Shown: in pieces, positions 51,639 through 60,337 of the stretch
Position numbering within the stretch: position 1 is the first letter of the stretch
Layout of the letters: the number at the start of each line of letters is the position of its first letter
DNA from: CAYZJV01 sp964473245
GTDB lineage: Bacteria > Spirochaetota > Spirochaetia > Sphaerochaetales > Sphaerochaetaceae
Assembly: GCA_964473245.1 (NCBI GenBank)
Contig: CAYYOL010000003.1
Coordinates: 1-64,000, forward strand
DNA: 64,000 bases
Direction: 5' to 3'
Translations under genes and position numbers: made by a program
Notes under the pieces: model-generated
The model's database searches: none
What the model was told of the DNA's origin: nothing
The model's input: only the letters and a program-made list of their open reading frames with translations

Positions 51639-54600
51639 ATGACACGTGCTGAATACCTGGTAAAATTGGCAAACGAGCGAGTTCTGGTGCTCGATGGTGC
51701 CATGGGAACTATGATTCAGCGTATACCCTTGGAAGCCGCCGATGTAAGCTACGGTGGGAGCGATCCCGCTTTTGGGTGTAATGAGATCTTGAATCTTACA
51801 CGAAGCGATATCGTTTTCGATATCCACCACGCCTACCTCAGCGCGGGCGCCGATATCATCGAGACAAACACTTTCGGAGCGAATGCATTCTCACTTGCCG
51901 AATATGGACTCTCCCACTATGTCTACGATATCAACCTCGCAGCAGTCGAGATTGCTCGAGCAGCAGTCGAAGCAATCGAAGAGGAGCAACCGGAGAAGTA
52001 TGCTTTTATTGCGGGTGTGGTGGGTCCCACCGGCAAAAGTGCATCGTTCTCTCCCTCAGTCGACGATCCGGCATTTCGTGAGATCATTTTCGACGATTTT
52101 GTCCAGATGTACACGGAACAGATTCGGGCACTGATCGATGGAGGGGTCGATCTCCTCCTGATAGAGACGGTTTTTGATACATTAGTTGCCAAGGCTGCCG
52201 TGGTGTCTGCATTTCAGGTCATGAAAGAGCGTTCAATAGAGATCCCCATTATGGTCTCTGCGACTTTCAGCGATAAAAGTAACCGAACGCTCTCCGGGCA
52301 GACGCTCGAAGCCCTGATCGACACGCTTGCACCGTATCCCCTTTTCTCTCTCGGAGTGAACTGTTCCACGGGAGCGAAGGAGATGATTCCTCTTATCAGA
52401 CGCCTCTCTGAACTCTCTCCATTCAGAACAAGCGCCCACCCGAATGCCGGATTCCCAGACCGTGACGGAGTGTACCGGCAGACTCCAGAAGATCTTGTGC
52501 AGTTGCTGGCTCCTGAGTTGAAAGAGGGGAGGCTCTCTATTGTCGGAGGCTGTTGCGGTACCACTGAACACCATATCGCTGCGATCTCCCGTATAGCGAG
52601 AGGCGCTCCCCCTCGTGTGAAGAGCAAGCAGCGAGTCGGCTTACAGGCTAGTGGTTTGGAACCATTGGAGCACAGCGAGGGGACTATGATCGTGATAGGC
52701 GAGCGGACCAATGTCGCCGGATCGAGAAAGTTTGCACGATTGATTCGAGAAAGAAAATTCGACCAGGCTCTCAGCATTGCGCGAAAACAGATCGATGAGG
52801 GTGCTGCGATCATCGACATCTGCATGGACGACCCCATGATCGATCCGGTCGAAACCATGGTCACCTTTTTGCGCCTTGCCTCTGCAGAACCCGAGATCGC
52901 GCGTGTACCGTTCATGATCGACTCCTCGAATTGGGTAGTCATCGAATCTGCTCTTAAAGAGGTGCAGGGGCGAGCCATTGTAAACTCGATCAGCCTCAAG
53001 GAGGGTGAGCAACGCTTCATTGAACGAGCTCGACATATCGCTCGAATGGGAGCTGCGATGGTGGTCATGTTGTTCGATGAACAAGGGCAGGCAGATACCT
53101 ATGAACGAAGGTGTACGATAGCAGATCGAGCATATAGGCTCCTTATAGATGGGGGTATCTGTAGACCTGAGGATATCATCTTCGACCCGAATGTGTTGGC
53201 CATAGCTACCGGAATGGATGAACATGATCGGTATGCAAGCGACTTCATCCGAGCCGTATCCTGGATATCCAACCGGTTTCCCCGTGTATCGATCAGTGGC
53301 GGCGTGAGCAATCTCTCTTTCTCGTTCAGAGGGAATAATGGCTTGAGAGAGGCTATCCATGCCCTGTTTCTGGAGTATGCAAGGCAGGCGGGACTGACCA
53401 TGGCGATAACGAACCCGTCGACCATGCTCGATCCAACGGCGATACCCGAAGAACTTTCTTCGCTCATCAGGCGCGTGCTCCTCGCTGAATCCGAACCGCT
53501 ATCGAAGGCACGAGATGAACTGATAGAGCTTGCATCGAAACCGGTTTCAATCGATACATCATCTCCTCAGAGTGCTCAGCCTGGTCGGACTGCCTGGCGA
53601 TCGTTTTCCACGGAGCAGAGAGTGGCTCAAGCTTTGATCATCGGAGACGATTCTCACCTTGTGGAAGATCTTCTGGCGTTGGATCATATGTCGGCCGTCT
53701 CTATCATAGAGGGACCACTCATGGAGGGCATGAGCAAGGTTGGGACGCTGTTCGGTGAAGGGAAGCTCTTTTTACCACAAGTCGTTCGTTCGGCTCGTGT
53801 CATGAAACGTGCAGTTGATATTTTACGCCCTCGGCTTGCAGACGAGCAGGTCGCAGCTGGGGAGTCTGCAGGAACGGTCGTTCTGGCAACGGTGAAAGGA
53901 GATGTTCACGATATAGGAAAGAACATCGTATCGCTGGTCCTCTCCTGCAATAATTTCAGAATCGTCGACCTCGGTGTCATGGTCGAAGCCGAGTCGATTC
54001 TCCAAGCGGTTATCGAAGAGCACGCCGCACTCGTTGGTCTGAGCGGCCTCATAACTCCGTCACTTACGGAGATGGCTCGAGTCTGTCGTCTATTCCACGA
54101 ACGGGGGCTTCAGGTTCCCATCATGGTCGGAGGTGCGACGACAAGCGAAGAGCATACGGCCATCAAGCTCTCACATGAGTACCCTCTCAGGGTGTTCCAC
54201 TCTACCGATGCATCGCACGCGGTCTCTGTTGCTCGGAAACTCTGTTCTGATACCCTCGATCGGTATGCAAGAACGACGTACGAGCGGTATGAACAGTTGA
54301 GCCAGTCACGGGGTGGTAGAGTCTCTGTTTCGATACTCCCGATGGAAGAGACTGTCAACCTTCAATTCATGAAGAGTCAGCCAGCACCTATTCCCGAGGC
54401 GCCAGGCATCCATGTGGTCGATCGAGTTCCCTTGGAAGAACTCATTCGTCGAATCAACTGGTCCCAGGTCGCTGCTGCATGGAAGGTGCCAGTGAAATCG
54501 GATGAAGCTGCCAAGTTGAGAGCCGATGGCGAAGCCCTTCTGAATGATCGGTGGACGCGGGGTATCTTTTCCGAAGCTTGCAAGGCGGTTGTAGGAGTGT

Positions 54601-55241
54601 TTCCTGCAAGGAGAGTCGCTGATAATTCGATTGTTATTTCTCACGAAGGTGAGGAACATCGACTCGATTTTCTGCGGATGCAGACCCCTGGCGCCGATGG
54701 TCTATGCCGTTCGTTGGCCGACTATGTGCACAGAGATGGTGATTTCGTAGGTATGTTCGTAGCAACAGCCGGGCGTGGAGTAGATGCGATCATCGAAGGC
54801 CATCGCAGAGCGCATGACGACTATACGGCATTGCTGGTCCAGATGATCGCCGATAGATTGGCAGAAGCCTTCAGCGAGTATCTCGAGGAGCAGATTGCCA
54901 CCGTCTGGTGGAATATCGGGGATAGGCAGATCATTCGTCCGGCAATCGGGTATCCTTCTGCCCCCGATCATGCTCAGAAGCGGCTTGTCTTCTCACTTCT
55001 CGATCCCGAGCAACGAATTGGCGTGCGATTGACCGAAGGGCTCTCGATGCATCCTGCCTCATCGGTCTCTGGCCTCTACTTCGTTGGAAAAGGGTGTAAC
55101 TATTTCTCCCTTGGTCCTGTGGGAACAGAACAAATGAAAGCATATGCCAAGCTCAAACAGGTCTCTCTTCAGAGTCTCGAACGGACCATGCAGGTGCGAG
55201 TCGTCAATAAGACTGAACTGAAAAGGAGTGTTGAATCATGA
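51639..55241 (+). CDS. metH: Cobalamin-dependent methionine synthase
   Basis: 1200 residues with the full four-module layout. Homocysteine domain (1-320) with zinc ligands C242, C305, C306; methyltetrahydrofolate (pterin) domain (about 345-620, IGERTNVAGSRKF); B12 domain (about 640-880) with DVHDIGKN (D755, H757 axial ligand, G760); and a C-terminal SAM-dependent reactivation domain (RPAIGYPSAPDH, GKGCNYFSLGPVG). It transfers methyl from methyl-THF to homocysteine. It overlaps metF by 4 nt. Confidence 0.97.
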   Translation: MTRAEYLVKLANERVLVLDGAMGTMIQRIPLEAADVSYGGSDPAFGCNEILNLTRSDIVFDIHHAYLSAGADIIETNTFGANAFSLAEYGLSHYVYDINLAAVEIARAAVEAIEEEQPEKYAFIAGVVGPTGKSASFSPSVDDPAFREIIFDDFVQMYTEQIRALIDGGVDLLLIETVFDTLVAKAAVVSAFQVMKERSIEIPIMVSATFSDKSNRTLSGQTLEALIDTLAPYPLFSLGVNCSTGAKEMIPLIRRLSELSPFRTSAHPNAGFPDRDGVYRQTPEDLVQLLAPELKEGRLSIVGGCCGTTEHHIAAISRIARGAPPRVKSKQRVGLQASGLEPLEHSEGTMIVIGERTNVAGSRKFARLIRERKFDQALSIARKQIDEGAAIIDICMDDPMIDPVETMVTFLRLASAEPEIARVPFMIDSSNWVVIESALKEVQGRAIVNSISLKEGEQRFIERARHIARMGAAMVVMLFDEQGQADTYERRCTIADRAYRLLIDGGICRPEDIIFDPNVLAIATGMDEHDRYASDFIRAVSWISNRFPRVSISGGVSNLSFSFRGNNGLREAIHALFLEYARQAGLTMAITNPSTMLDPTAIPEELSSLIRRVLLAESEPLSKARDELIELASKPVSIDTSSPQSAQPGRTAWRSFSTEQRVAQALIIGDDSHLVEDLLALDHMSAVSIIEGPLMEGMSKVGTLFGEGKLFLPQVVRSARVMKRAVDILRPRLADEQVAAGESAGTVVLATVKGDVHDIGKNIVSLVLSCNNFRIVDLGVMVEAESILQAVIEEHAALVGLSGLITPSLTEMARVCRLFHERGLQVPIMVGGATTSEEHTAIKLSHEYPLRVFHSTDASHAVSVARKLCSDTLDRYARTTYERYEQLSQSRGGRVSVSILPMEETVNLQFMKSQPAPIPEAPGIHVVDRVPLEELIRRINWSQVAAAWKVPVKSDEAAKLRADGEALLNDRWTRGIFSEACKAVVGVFPARRVADNSIVISHEGEEHRLDFLRMQTPGADGLCRSLADYVHRDGDFVGMFVATAGRGVDAIIEGHRRAHDDYTALLVQMIADRLAEAFSEYLEEQIATVWWNIGDRQIIRPAIGYPSAPDHAQKRLVFSLLDPEQRIGVRLTEGLSMHPASSVSGLYFVGKGCNYFSLGPVGTEQMKAYAKLKQVSLQSLERTMQVRVVNKTELKRSVES

Positions 55242-56206
55242 AAGTGACCGATATCATAGCTGCAGCGGATGGACCGTTGTTCACATTCGAACTCTTACCG
55301 CCATTGAAAGGTCATACGATGGATGCGATCAACAGAACTATCGAGATGTTGCTTCCGTACCGCCCTGCGTATATCAATATCACGAATCATCAGATGGAAG
55401 TTATCTACGTGGATCGTCCTGATGGACTTGTCGAGAGAAGAACCACGCGTAAGCGACCTGGTACTGTAGGGCTTGCTGCCGCAATCCAGCATAGATACGG
55501 AATTCCGGTGGTCCCACACCTTATCTGTGGAGGACAAACCAGTGAACAGTTGGAGGATCAACTTGTCGAACTGAATTTTCTCGGAATAGAGAATGTCCTT
55601 GCTCTGCGTGGAGATCCCCCGCATGGAGAACGGCGTTTTATAGCTGCAAAAGGGGGATATGACCATACAGATGGCATGGTAAGGCAGATTTCGGCTACTA
55701 ACAGAGGAGAGTACCTCGACCCTACACTACGCGATCCTGTCCCCACCTCGTTCTGTATCGGTGTTGCCGGGTATCCAGAAAAACATGCAGAAGCGCCTAA
55801 TTTGGAACATGATATCTCAATGTTGAAAAGAAAGATCGATGCGGGTGCCGAATACATAGTCACGCAGATGTTCTTCAACAACGATGTATTCTTCCGCTTC
55901 GTCGATCGCTGTCACCGAGAGGGAATCACTGTTCCGATCATCCCTGGGATCAAGCCGATTCAGCGGAGACGCGATATCGAACTACTCCCGCAGACATTCC
56001 ATGTGGATCTTCCCGATTCGTTGGTGCGGGCACTGGAGGAGAGTTCCACGGTTGCGGAGATTCGTAAGATCGGAGAAGACTTCTGCATTGAGCAAGTATC
56101 CCAGCTGGTACAGGCACGAGTTCCTGGGGTCCATTTCTACACCCAGGGGAGAGCGGAGCCGATAGCTAGGATCGTGGAGGCTACGTTCGGCCGACCTTCT
56201 ACATAA
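55238..56206 (+). CDS. metF: 5,10-methylenetetrahydrofolate reductase
   Basis: 322-residue flavin TIM-barrel enzyme that makes the 5-methyl-THF used by MetH. Markers are FELLPPLKG near the N-terminus (with the catalytic Glu), VPHLICGG, NVLALRGDPP and the AEYIVTQMFFNNDVFFRFVD strand. The 4-nt overlap with metH shows translational coupling of consecutive pathway steps. No fused zinc/Cys domain is seen. Confidence 0.94.
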   Translation: MKVTDIIAAADGPLFTFELLPPLKGHTMDAINRTIEMLLPYRPAYINITNHQMEVIYVDRPDGLVERRTTRKRPGTVGLAAAIQHRYGIPVVPHLICGGQTSEQLEDQLVELNFLGIENVLALRGDPPHGERRFIAAKGGYDHTDGMVRQISATNRGEYLDPTLRDPVPTSFCIGVAGYPEKHAEAPNLEHDISMLKRKIDAGAEYIVTQMFFNNDVFFRFVDRCHREGITVPIIPGIKPIQRRRDIELLPQTFHVDLPDSLVRALEESSTVAEIRKIGEDFCIEQVSQLVQARVPGVHFYTQGRAEPIARIVEATFGRPST

Positions 56207-56228
56207 TCGCGATCAGTGCGCGCCGTCG

Positions 56229-56903
56229 CTAGCGTGATCGCTCGACACCTCTTCGGTCACACTGTGCTACGACCGGACAGATTGAACAGCGGGGGCTCAC
56301 CGGTGTACATATCCGTTGACCGAATGAGACAAGCAACTCGTTCAAGGGAATCCAGAATCGTTGTGGCATGACCAATTCGAGTGCCTTTTCCGACTGTTCG
56401 GGAGTTTTTGTGTCTATCCAACCCATTCTATTGGCAATACGGTGCACATGGGTGTCTACACAGATAGCGTCTATCGAGTATCCAAGGTTCAACGTGAGGT
56501 TTGCAGTCTTTACCCCAACTCCCGGAAGAGCGAGCAGATCCTCTCTATTGGAAGGAACCATACCTGCATGACGATCCATCAGCAGCTGAGATATCCGAAG
56601 TATGTTCGCTGCTTTCGTCCGGTAGAAGCCGGCAGGGAAGATAGCCCGCTCAATCCGCTCCTGTGTGAGTCCAAGTATCTTCTGTGGAGTGTCGGCTAGG
56701 GCAAACAGACGCCGCGATGCGGCTATGGTGACTGCATCTTTGGTGCGAAGCGATATGAGTGTGGAGATCAGCACACGAAATGGGTCGTTGGACTCCTCGG
56801 CGATGGCCGAAACCGAGGGGAGCACCGGAGCCTCTTTTCGTACTGCCTGTTCTATACTGAAGAACAACTTATCCCATTGCATGTCTATGTTTTCCTTGTC
56901 CAT
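56229..56903 (-). CDS. nth: Endonuclease III
   Basis: 224 residues; base-excision DNA glycosylase/AP lyase for oxidised pyrimidines. The helix-hairpin-helix LPGVGVKTAN contains the catalytic Lys, VDTHVHRIANRMGW has the catalytic Asp, and the C-terminal [4Fe-4S] ligands follow the C-x6-C-x2-C-x5-C pattern (CTPVSPRCSICPVVAQC). A GGGAGA site precedes the ATG. Confidence 0.95.
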   Translation of the reverse strand: MDKENIDMQWDKLFFSIEQAVRKEAPVLPSVSAIAEESNDPFRVLISTLISLRTKDAVTIAASRRLFALADTPQKILGLTQERIERAIFPAGFYRTKAANILRISQLLMDRHAGMVPSNREDLLALPGVGVKTANLTLNLGYSIDAICVDTHVHRIANRMGWIDTKTPEQSEKALELVMPQRFWIPLNELLVSFGQRICTPVSPRCSICPVVAQCDRRGVERSR

Positions 56904-56978
56904 GGTCTTCTCCCAAGCGATATTCGGTTATGGTAGCCAGAGATGTAGGGGAAAGACAACTGCCTCGATCGGCTGAGC

Positions 56979-57007
56979 TTGACAGTACTAGGTAAAAGAT
57001 TTAGCTT
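56979..57007 (+). promoter_or_regulatory. Candidate promoter of the DAHP synthase-prephenate dehydratase gene
   Basis: A perfect TTGACA, 17 bp, a weak TAGCTT, then 9 nt to the ATG at 57017; no Shine-Dalgarno site. It would give a leader of 0-3 nt. Confidence 0.4.
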
Positions 57008-57016
57008 TCTCCTACC

Positions 57017-58933
57017 ATGATCATCATACTAAAACAACATATAACAGATACGCAGAAGAGTGCGATAAAAGATTTTCTCAGGGGCCGAGGATTCAAGGTC
57101 AAGGAGATTGTCGGCCAGGAGGAGACGGTTCTCGGGGCTGTAGGCACGAATCGAATCGACATACGCGAAGTCTCGCTGCTTGAAGGGGTTGCCGATGTCA
57201 TTCCGATATCGAAACCATTCAAGCTCGCCTCTCGGGAACTGAAGAAAAGTGATTCGATCGTAAGTGTCGGAAAGGTGAAGGTCGGCGGACAGCGAATTGT
57301 AGTGATGGCAGGTCCCTGTGCCATAGAGAGCCGTGATCAGATCATGGAGATTGCTCGCCAGGTACGAGATGCCGGAGCAGTCGTTCTTCGAGGTGGAGCG
57401 TTCAAGCCTCGGACCAGTCCGTATGCTTTCCAGGGGCTCGGTGAAGAGGGTCTTCGCTATCTGAGAGAGGCAGGCGATGCATACGATATGCCTGTTGCAA
57501 CCGAAATTGTCAGTCCGCGCGATGTCGACATGATGGCCACCTACATCGATATGTTCCAGATCGGTGCTCGCAATATGCAGAACTTCGAACTTCTGAAAGA
57601 GGTTGGCCGCACCGGTATGCCTGTTCTATTGAAGCGTGGTCTTTCTGCCACCATAGAGGAGTGGCTCATGGCTGCAGAATACCTTATGGCGTCCGGGACC
57701 GACCAAGTGATCCTCTGTGAACGGGGAATACGGACGTATGAACGGGCTACACGAAACACCTTGGATATCAGTGCCATTCCGGTGATCCAGAAGCTGACTC
57801 ACCTTCCCATCATAGCCGATCCGAGCCACGCTACCGGCATGCGTGACATGGTGGCTCCCATGTCGCTCTCGATCGTCGCCGCGGGTGCCAGTGGTCTCAT
57901 TGTCGAGGTTCACAACAACCCCGACAAGGCCCTCTCCGACGGACCGCAGTCGCTCTATCCAGAACAGTTCGAGAAGCTCATGCGCGATATACAGGCGCTG
58001 TGTCCTGTGGTGGGAAAGTCGCTTGAGCGTATTCCTCGATTGAACGGTCTAGAAAGAAAACCCGAGAAACCGCAGCCAACTGTGTCCTCAGAGCAATTGA
58101 GAGTTGCATTTCAGGGGGAACCGGGAGCATATAGTGAGCAGGCGATTCAGATGGTATTCGACGAGTCGACCGAGACGCTTCCTCGCAGAAGCTTTGCCGA
58201 TGTTTTCGAGACCGTTCTTGCCGGTGATGCGAAATACGGTATGGTTCCAGTTGAGAACACGCTCGGAGGCACCATCAACGAGACTCTCGACTTGCTCAAC
58301 AGTTACCCGGATCTCACGGTGGTGGGAGAGAAACAGATTCGAATACGACACAACCTGATAGGAGTTCCCGGAACCTCCCTCAAGGAGATAACGAGGGTGT
58401 TCAGTCATCCGCAAGGACTCGCTCAATGTACCGATTTCCTTGAGAGGGAACTTGGACACGCTGAGGCTGTCCCCTTCTTCGACACAGCTGGAGCAGTAGC
58501 CCATATCGCGAAGCTGCATGATCGCTCCTGTGCGGCGATAGCCAGTTCAACAGCAGCAAATTACCATCATATGGAAATCCTGCACGATTCAATTGAGACT
58601 GATAGCAGCAACTTCACCCGATTCTATGTGATCTGCAGGGAGGAGCTGGCGCAAGTGTTCAGAAGCACCATGCCGGTAGATCGAGTAGCTATGGTTTTTT
58701 CCGTACACGATCGTCCCGGATCCCTCTTCGAGGCACTCCAAGTGCTCTCTGCTTATGGGTTGAATATGAAGAAACTCGAGTCGAGACCCATTCCCGGAAA
58801 ACCATGGGAGTATGCCTTCTTCGTCGAGTCCGAATTGATCGAAGAGAAGAAGTTCGCACGGGCCACAGAGGAACTCATGGCGACCTGCGCATCATTCAGG
58901 ATTCTCGGCACCTTCCATGGTGACAGGAGGTGA
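57017..58933 (+). CDS. Fusion of DAHP synthase (type I-beta) and prephenate dehydratase with ACT domain
   Basis: 638 residues joining the first step of the shikimate pathway to the committed step of phenylalanine synthesis. Residues 1-68 are a ferredoxin-like regulatory domain as in Thermotoga DAHP synthase; 85-340 the barrel (AGPCAIES 98-105, GGAFKPRTSPYAFQG 126-140, IADPSHATG 266-274). A linker (343-358) leads to prephenate dehydratase (361-545; VENTLGG 412-418, catalytic NFTRF 532-536) and an ACT domain (555-636) with the Phe-binding GSL (568-570) and ESRP (588-591). No chorismate mutase domain. Confidence 0.93.
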   Translation: MIIILKQHITDTQKSAIKDFLRGRGFKVKEIVGQEETVLGAVGTNRIDIREVSLLEGVADVIPISKPFKLASRELKKSDSIVSVGKVKVGGQRIVVMAGPCAIESRDQIMEIARQVRDAGAVVLRGGAFKPRTSPYAFQGLGEEGLRYLREAGDAYDMPVATEIVSPRDVDMMATYIDMFQIGARNMQNFELLKEVGRTGMPVLLKRGLSATIEEWLMAAEYLMASGTDQVILCERGIRTYERATRNTLDISAIPVIQKLTHLPIIADPSHATGMRDMVAPMSLSIVAAGASGLIVEVHNNPDKALSDGPQSLYPEQFEKLMRDIQALCPVVGKSLERIPRLNGLERKPEKPQPTVSSEQLRVAFQGEPGAYSEQAIQMVFDESTETLPRRSFADVFETVLAGDAKYGMVPVENTLGGTINETLDLLNSYPDLTVVGEKQIRIRHNLIGVPGTSLKEITRVFSHPQGLAQCTDFLERELGHAEAVPFFDTAGAVAHIAKLHDRSCAAIASSTAANYHHMEILHDSIETDSSNFTRFYVICREELAQVFRSTMPVDRVAMVFSVHDRPGSLFEALQVLSAYGLNMKKLESRPIPGKPWEYAFFVESELIEEKKFARATEELMATCASFRILGTFHGDRR

Positions 58934-58939
58934 CTTCCT

Positions 58940-59464
58940 ATGGGGTGTATCCGTTCATTCACTCCAGTACAACTGATCGTTGGTGTGCTCTCGGTCAGTC
59001 CCGATTTTCACGGACGACTTATTTCTCGTATGGAGCACTCCTTCGGCTCTGTGAAGATGGTGACCGATCCCGTTCCATTCACCTTCACCCACTACTACGA
59101 TAGCGAAATGGGTGCGACCCCGCAGCGATTCTTTATCGTGTTCGAGTCGCTGATCGATCCCGAGAGGCTTGCTCAATGCAAGCTCGAAACAAATCGTATC
59201 GAAACGGAGTTCCTGCATGATGGCGGCGGTCGTTCAATCAATCTTGACCCGGGAATCCTCTCTTCTGAGAACTTCATTCTCGCTACCACGAAGCACCGGG
59301 GGCACAGAATTCCGCTCTCCGAGGGAATCTATGGAGAGATCACCCTAATCTATAGAGACCACTCATTCAGAAGCCTCCCTTGGACCTATGCTGACTACGC
59401 TAGTAGCGATTTCATTCTCCTGTTCAACAAGCTGCGAGAACAGTATCGCAATGAGGTGAAGTAG
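58940..59464 (+). CDS. DUF4416 family protein
   Basis: 174 residues matching the DUF4416 pattern: VQLIVGVLSV near the start, FTHYYDSEMG, then LDPGILSSENFILATTKHRGHRI and IYGEITLIY. Function unknown; soluble, no signal peptide. A full AGGAGGTGA ribosome site spans the stop codon of the preceding fusion gene, so the two are co-expressed. Spirochaetes and deltaproteobacteria commonly carry this family. Confidence 0.8.
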   Translation: MGCIRSFTPVQLIVGVLSVSPDFHGRLISRMEHSFGSVKMVTDPVPFTFTHYYDSEMGATPQRFFIVFESLIDPERLAQCKLETNRIETEFLHDGGGRSINLDPGILSSENFILATTKHRGHRIPLSEGIYGEITLIYRDHSFRSLPWTYADYASSDFILLFNKLREQYRNEVK

Positions 59465-59491
59465 AAACCGCTTAGCCGACGTCTTTCAGAT

Positions 59492-60301
59492 ATGCATGAA
59501 GGAGTTTTACACCGTATTATCTCGGTTGCAATCTGCATTCTGGCGCTCTGGCTCTGTCTCTCCTGTGATGTTTCACGGTCGATTGAGGTAACTCTTGCCG
59601 AGGACCACCCCTGGGAAATCGTTTCCGGAAGACGGTTTTGGTACACGATCATCTATGCCGATGCTAGCGGTGTGCATAAACAGCAACTGCCAATCGGATC
59701 GAGATCGTTCACGATCGATTCCCTTCGATCTGGTACTACGATCATTGCCGCCTATCCACTCGGATCCGGCATTCCTTTGGGAGGGGCTCATCACGCAGGT
59801 GTAGATGGACAGTCGATCGAGCTTACCTTCGTGAACGGTCCTTTGGCTCGAAATCTCATCCAAGTCGCTCAACGGTGGCCGAAACCGGTATCGCAGGCCA
59901 ATTTCACTTATCTTGCCAACGAGATCTCTTATATCGATCCGAGGGGGCTGTGTATCGATTGGACACGGCTCTCTCGAGATGTCGTGGAGGGACGAGTGGA
60001 CACGAACTCGTTCATATCTGGTTCTGCTGTGGATGTCGCAGTCAGTGATATTCCGCCAGGGCGCTGGGTTTCCGAAGCCGTCACAGTAGATTCGTTTTAT
60101 GCGTTCTTTTCCACAGAGACGACCATACAAGGTCTGACTCCAGGTGTGCATCGCTTCTTGAATCTGGATCATATGCTGGAGTTGCGAATCGTCATACCAG
60201 ACGATCCTCAGGAAGATGCCTTTTGGCATGCAGTTCCTGTTGAAACCCTTCTGAGAGTGAGTGACTCGACCTATCAGGAGCTGCTTGAAGGGGGTGGATG
60301 A
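59492..60301 (+). CDS. Predicted lipoprotein of unknown function
   Basis: 269 residues. A hydrophobic signal (about 8-24) ends in LCLSC, with the candidate lipid-carrying C25; spirochaetal lipoboxes tolerate such sequences. The mature part is beta-rich (VTLAEDHPWEI, FTIDSLRSGTTIIAAYPLG) and resembles surface or periplasmic lipoproteins, but no family is recognised. It would be processed by Lgt (40.6 kb). An AAGGAG lies just after the ATG, so the exact start is uncertain. 27 nt after the DUF4416 gene. Confidence 0.65.
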   Translation: MHEGVLHRIISVAICILALWLCLSCDVSRSIEVTLAEDHPWEIVSGRRFWYTIIYADASGVHKQQLPIGSRSFTIDSLRSGTTIIAAYPLGSGIPLGGAHHAGVDGQSIELTFVNGPLARNLIQVAQRWPKPVSQANFTYLANEISYIDPRGLCIDWTRLSRDVVEGRVDTNSFISGSAVDVAVSDIPPGRWVSEAVTVDSFYAFFSTETTIQGLTPGVHRFLNLDHMLELRIVIPDDPQEDAFWHAVPVETLLRVSDSTYQELLEGGG

Positions 60302-60302
60302 C

Positions 60303-60331
60303 TTCCCATTCCATAAGGAAATCGGTAGAGT
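60303..60331 (+). promoter_or_regulatory. Candidate leaderless promoter of sdaA
   Basis: TTCCCA, 17 bp, TAGAGT, then 6 nt to the ATG at 60338; no close Shine-Dalgarno site. Hexamer matches are modest. Confidence 0.35.
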
Positions 60332-60337
60332 ACTCTC

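Noticed and set aside
59567..59582. GTTTCACGG, a half match to parS
   Set aside because: Only one arm is present, inside the lipoprotein coding region; not a palindrome and far from the real pair.
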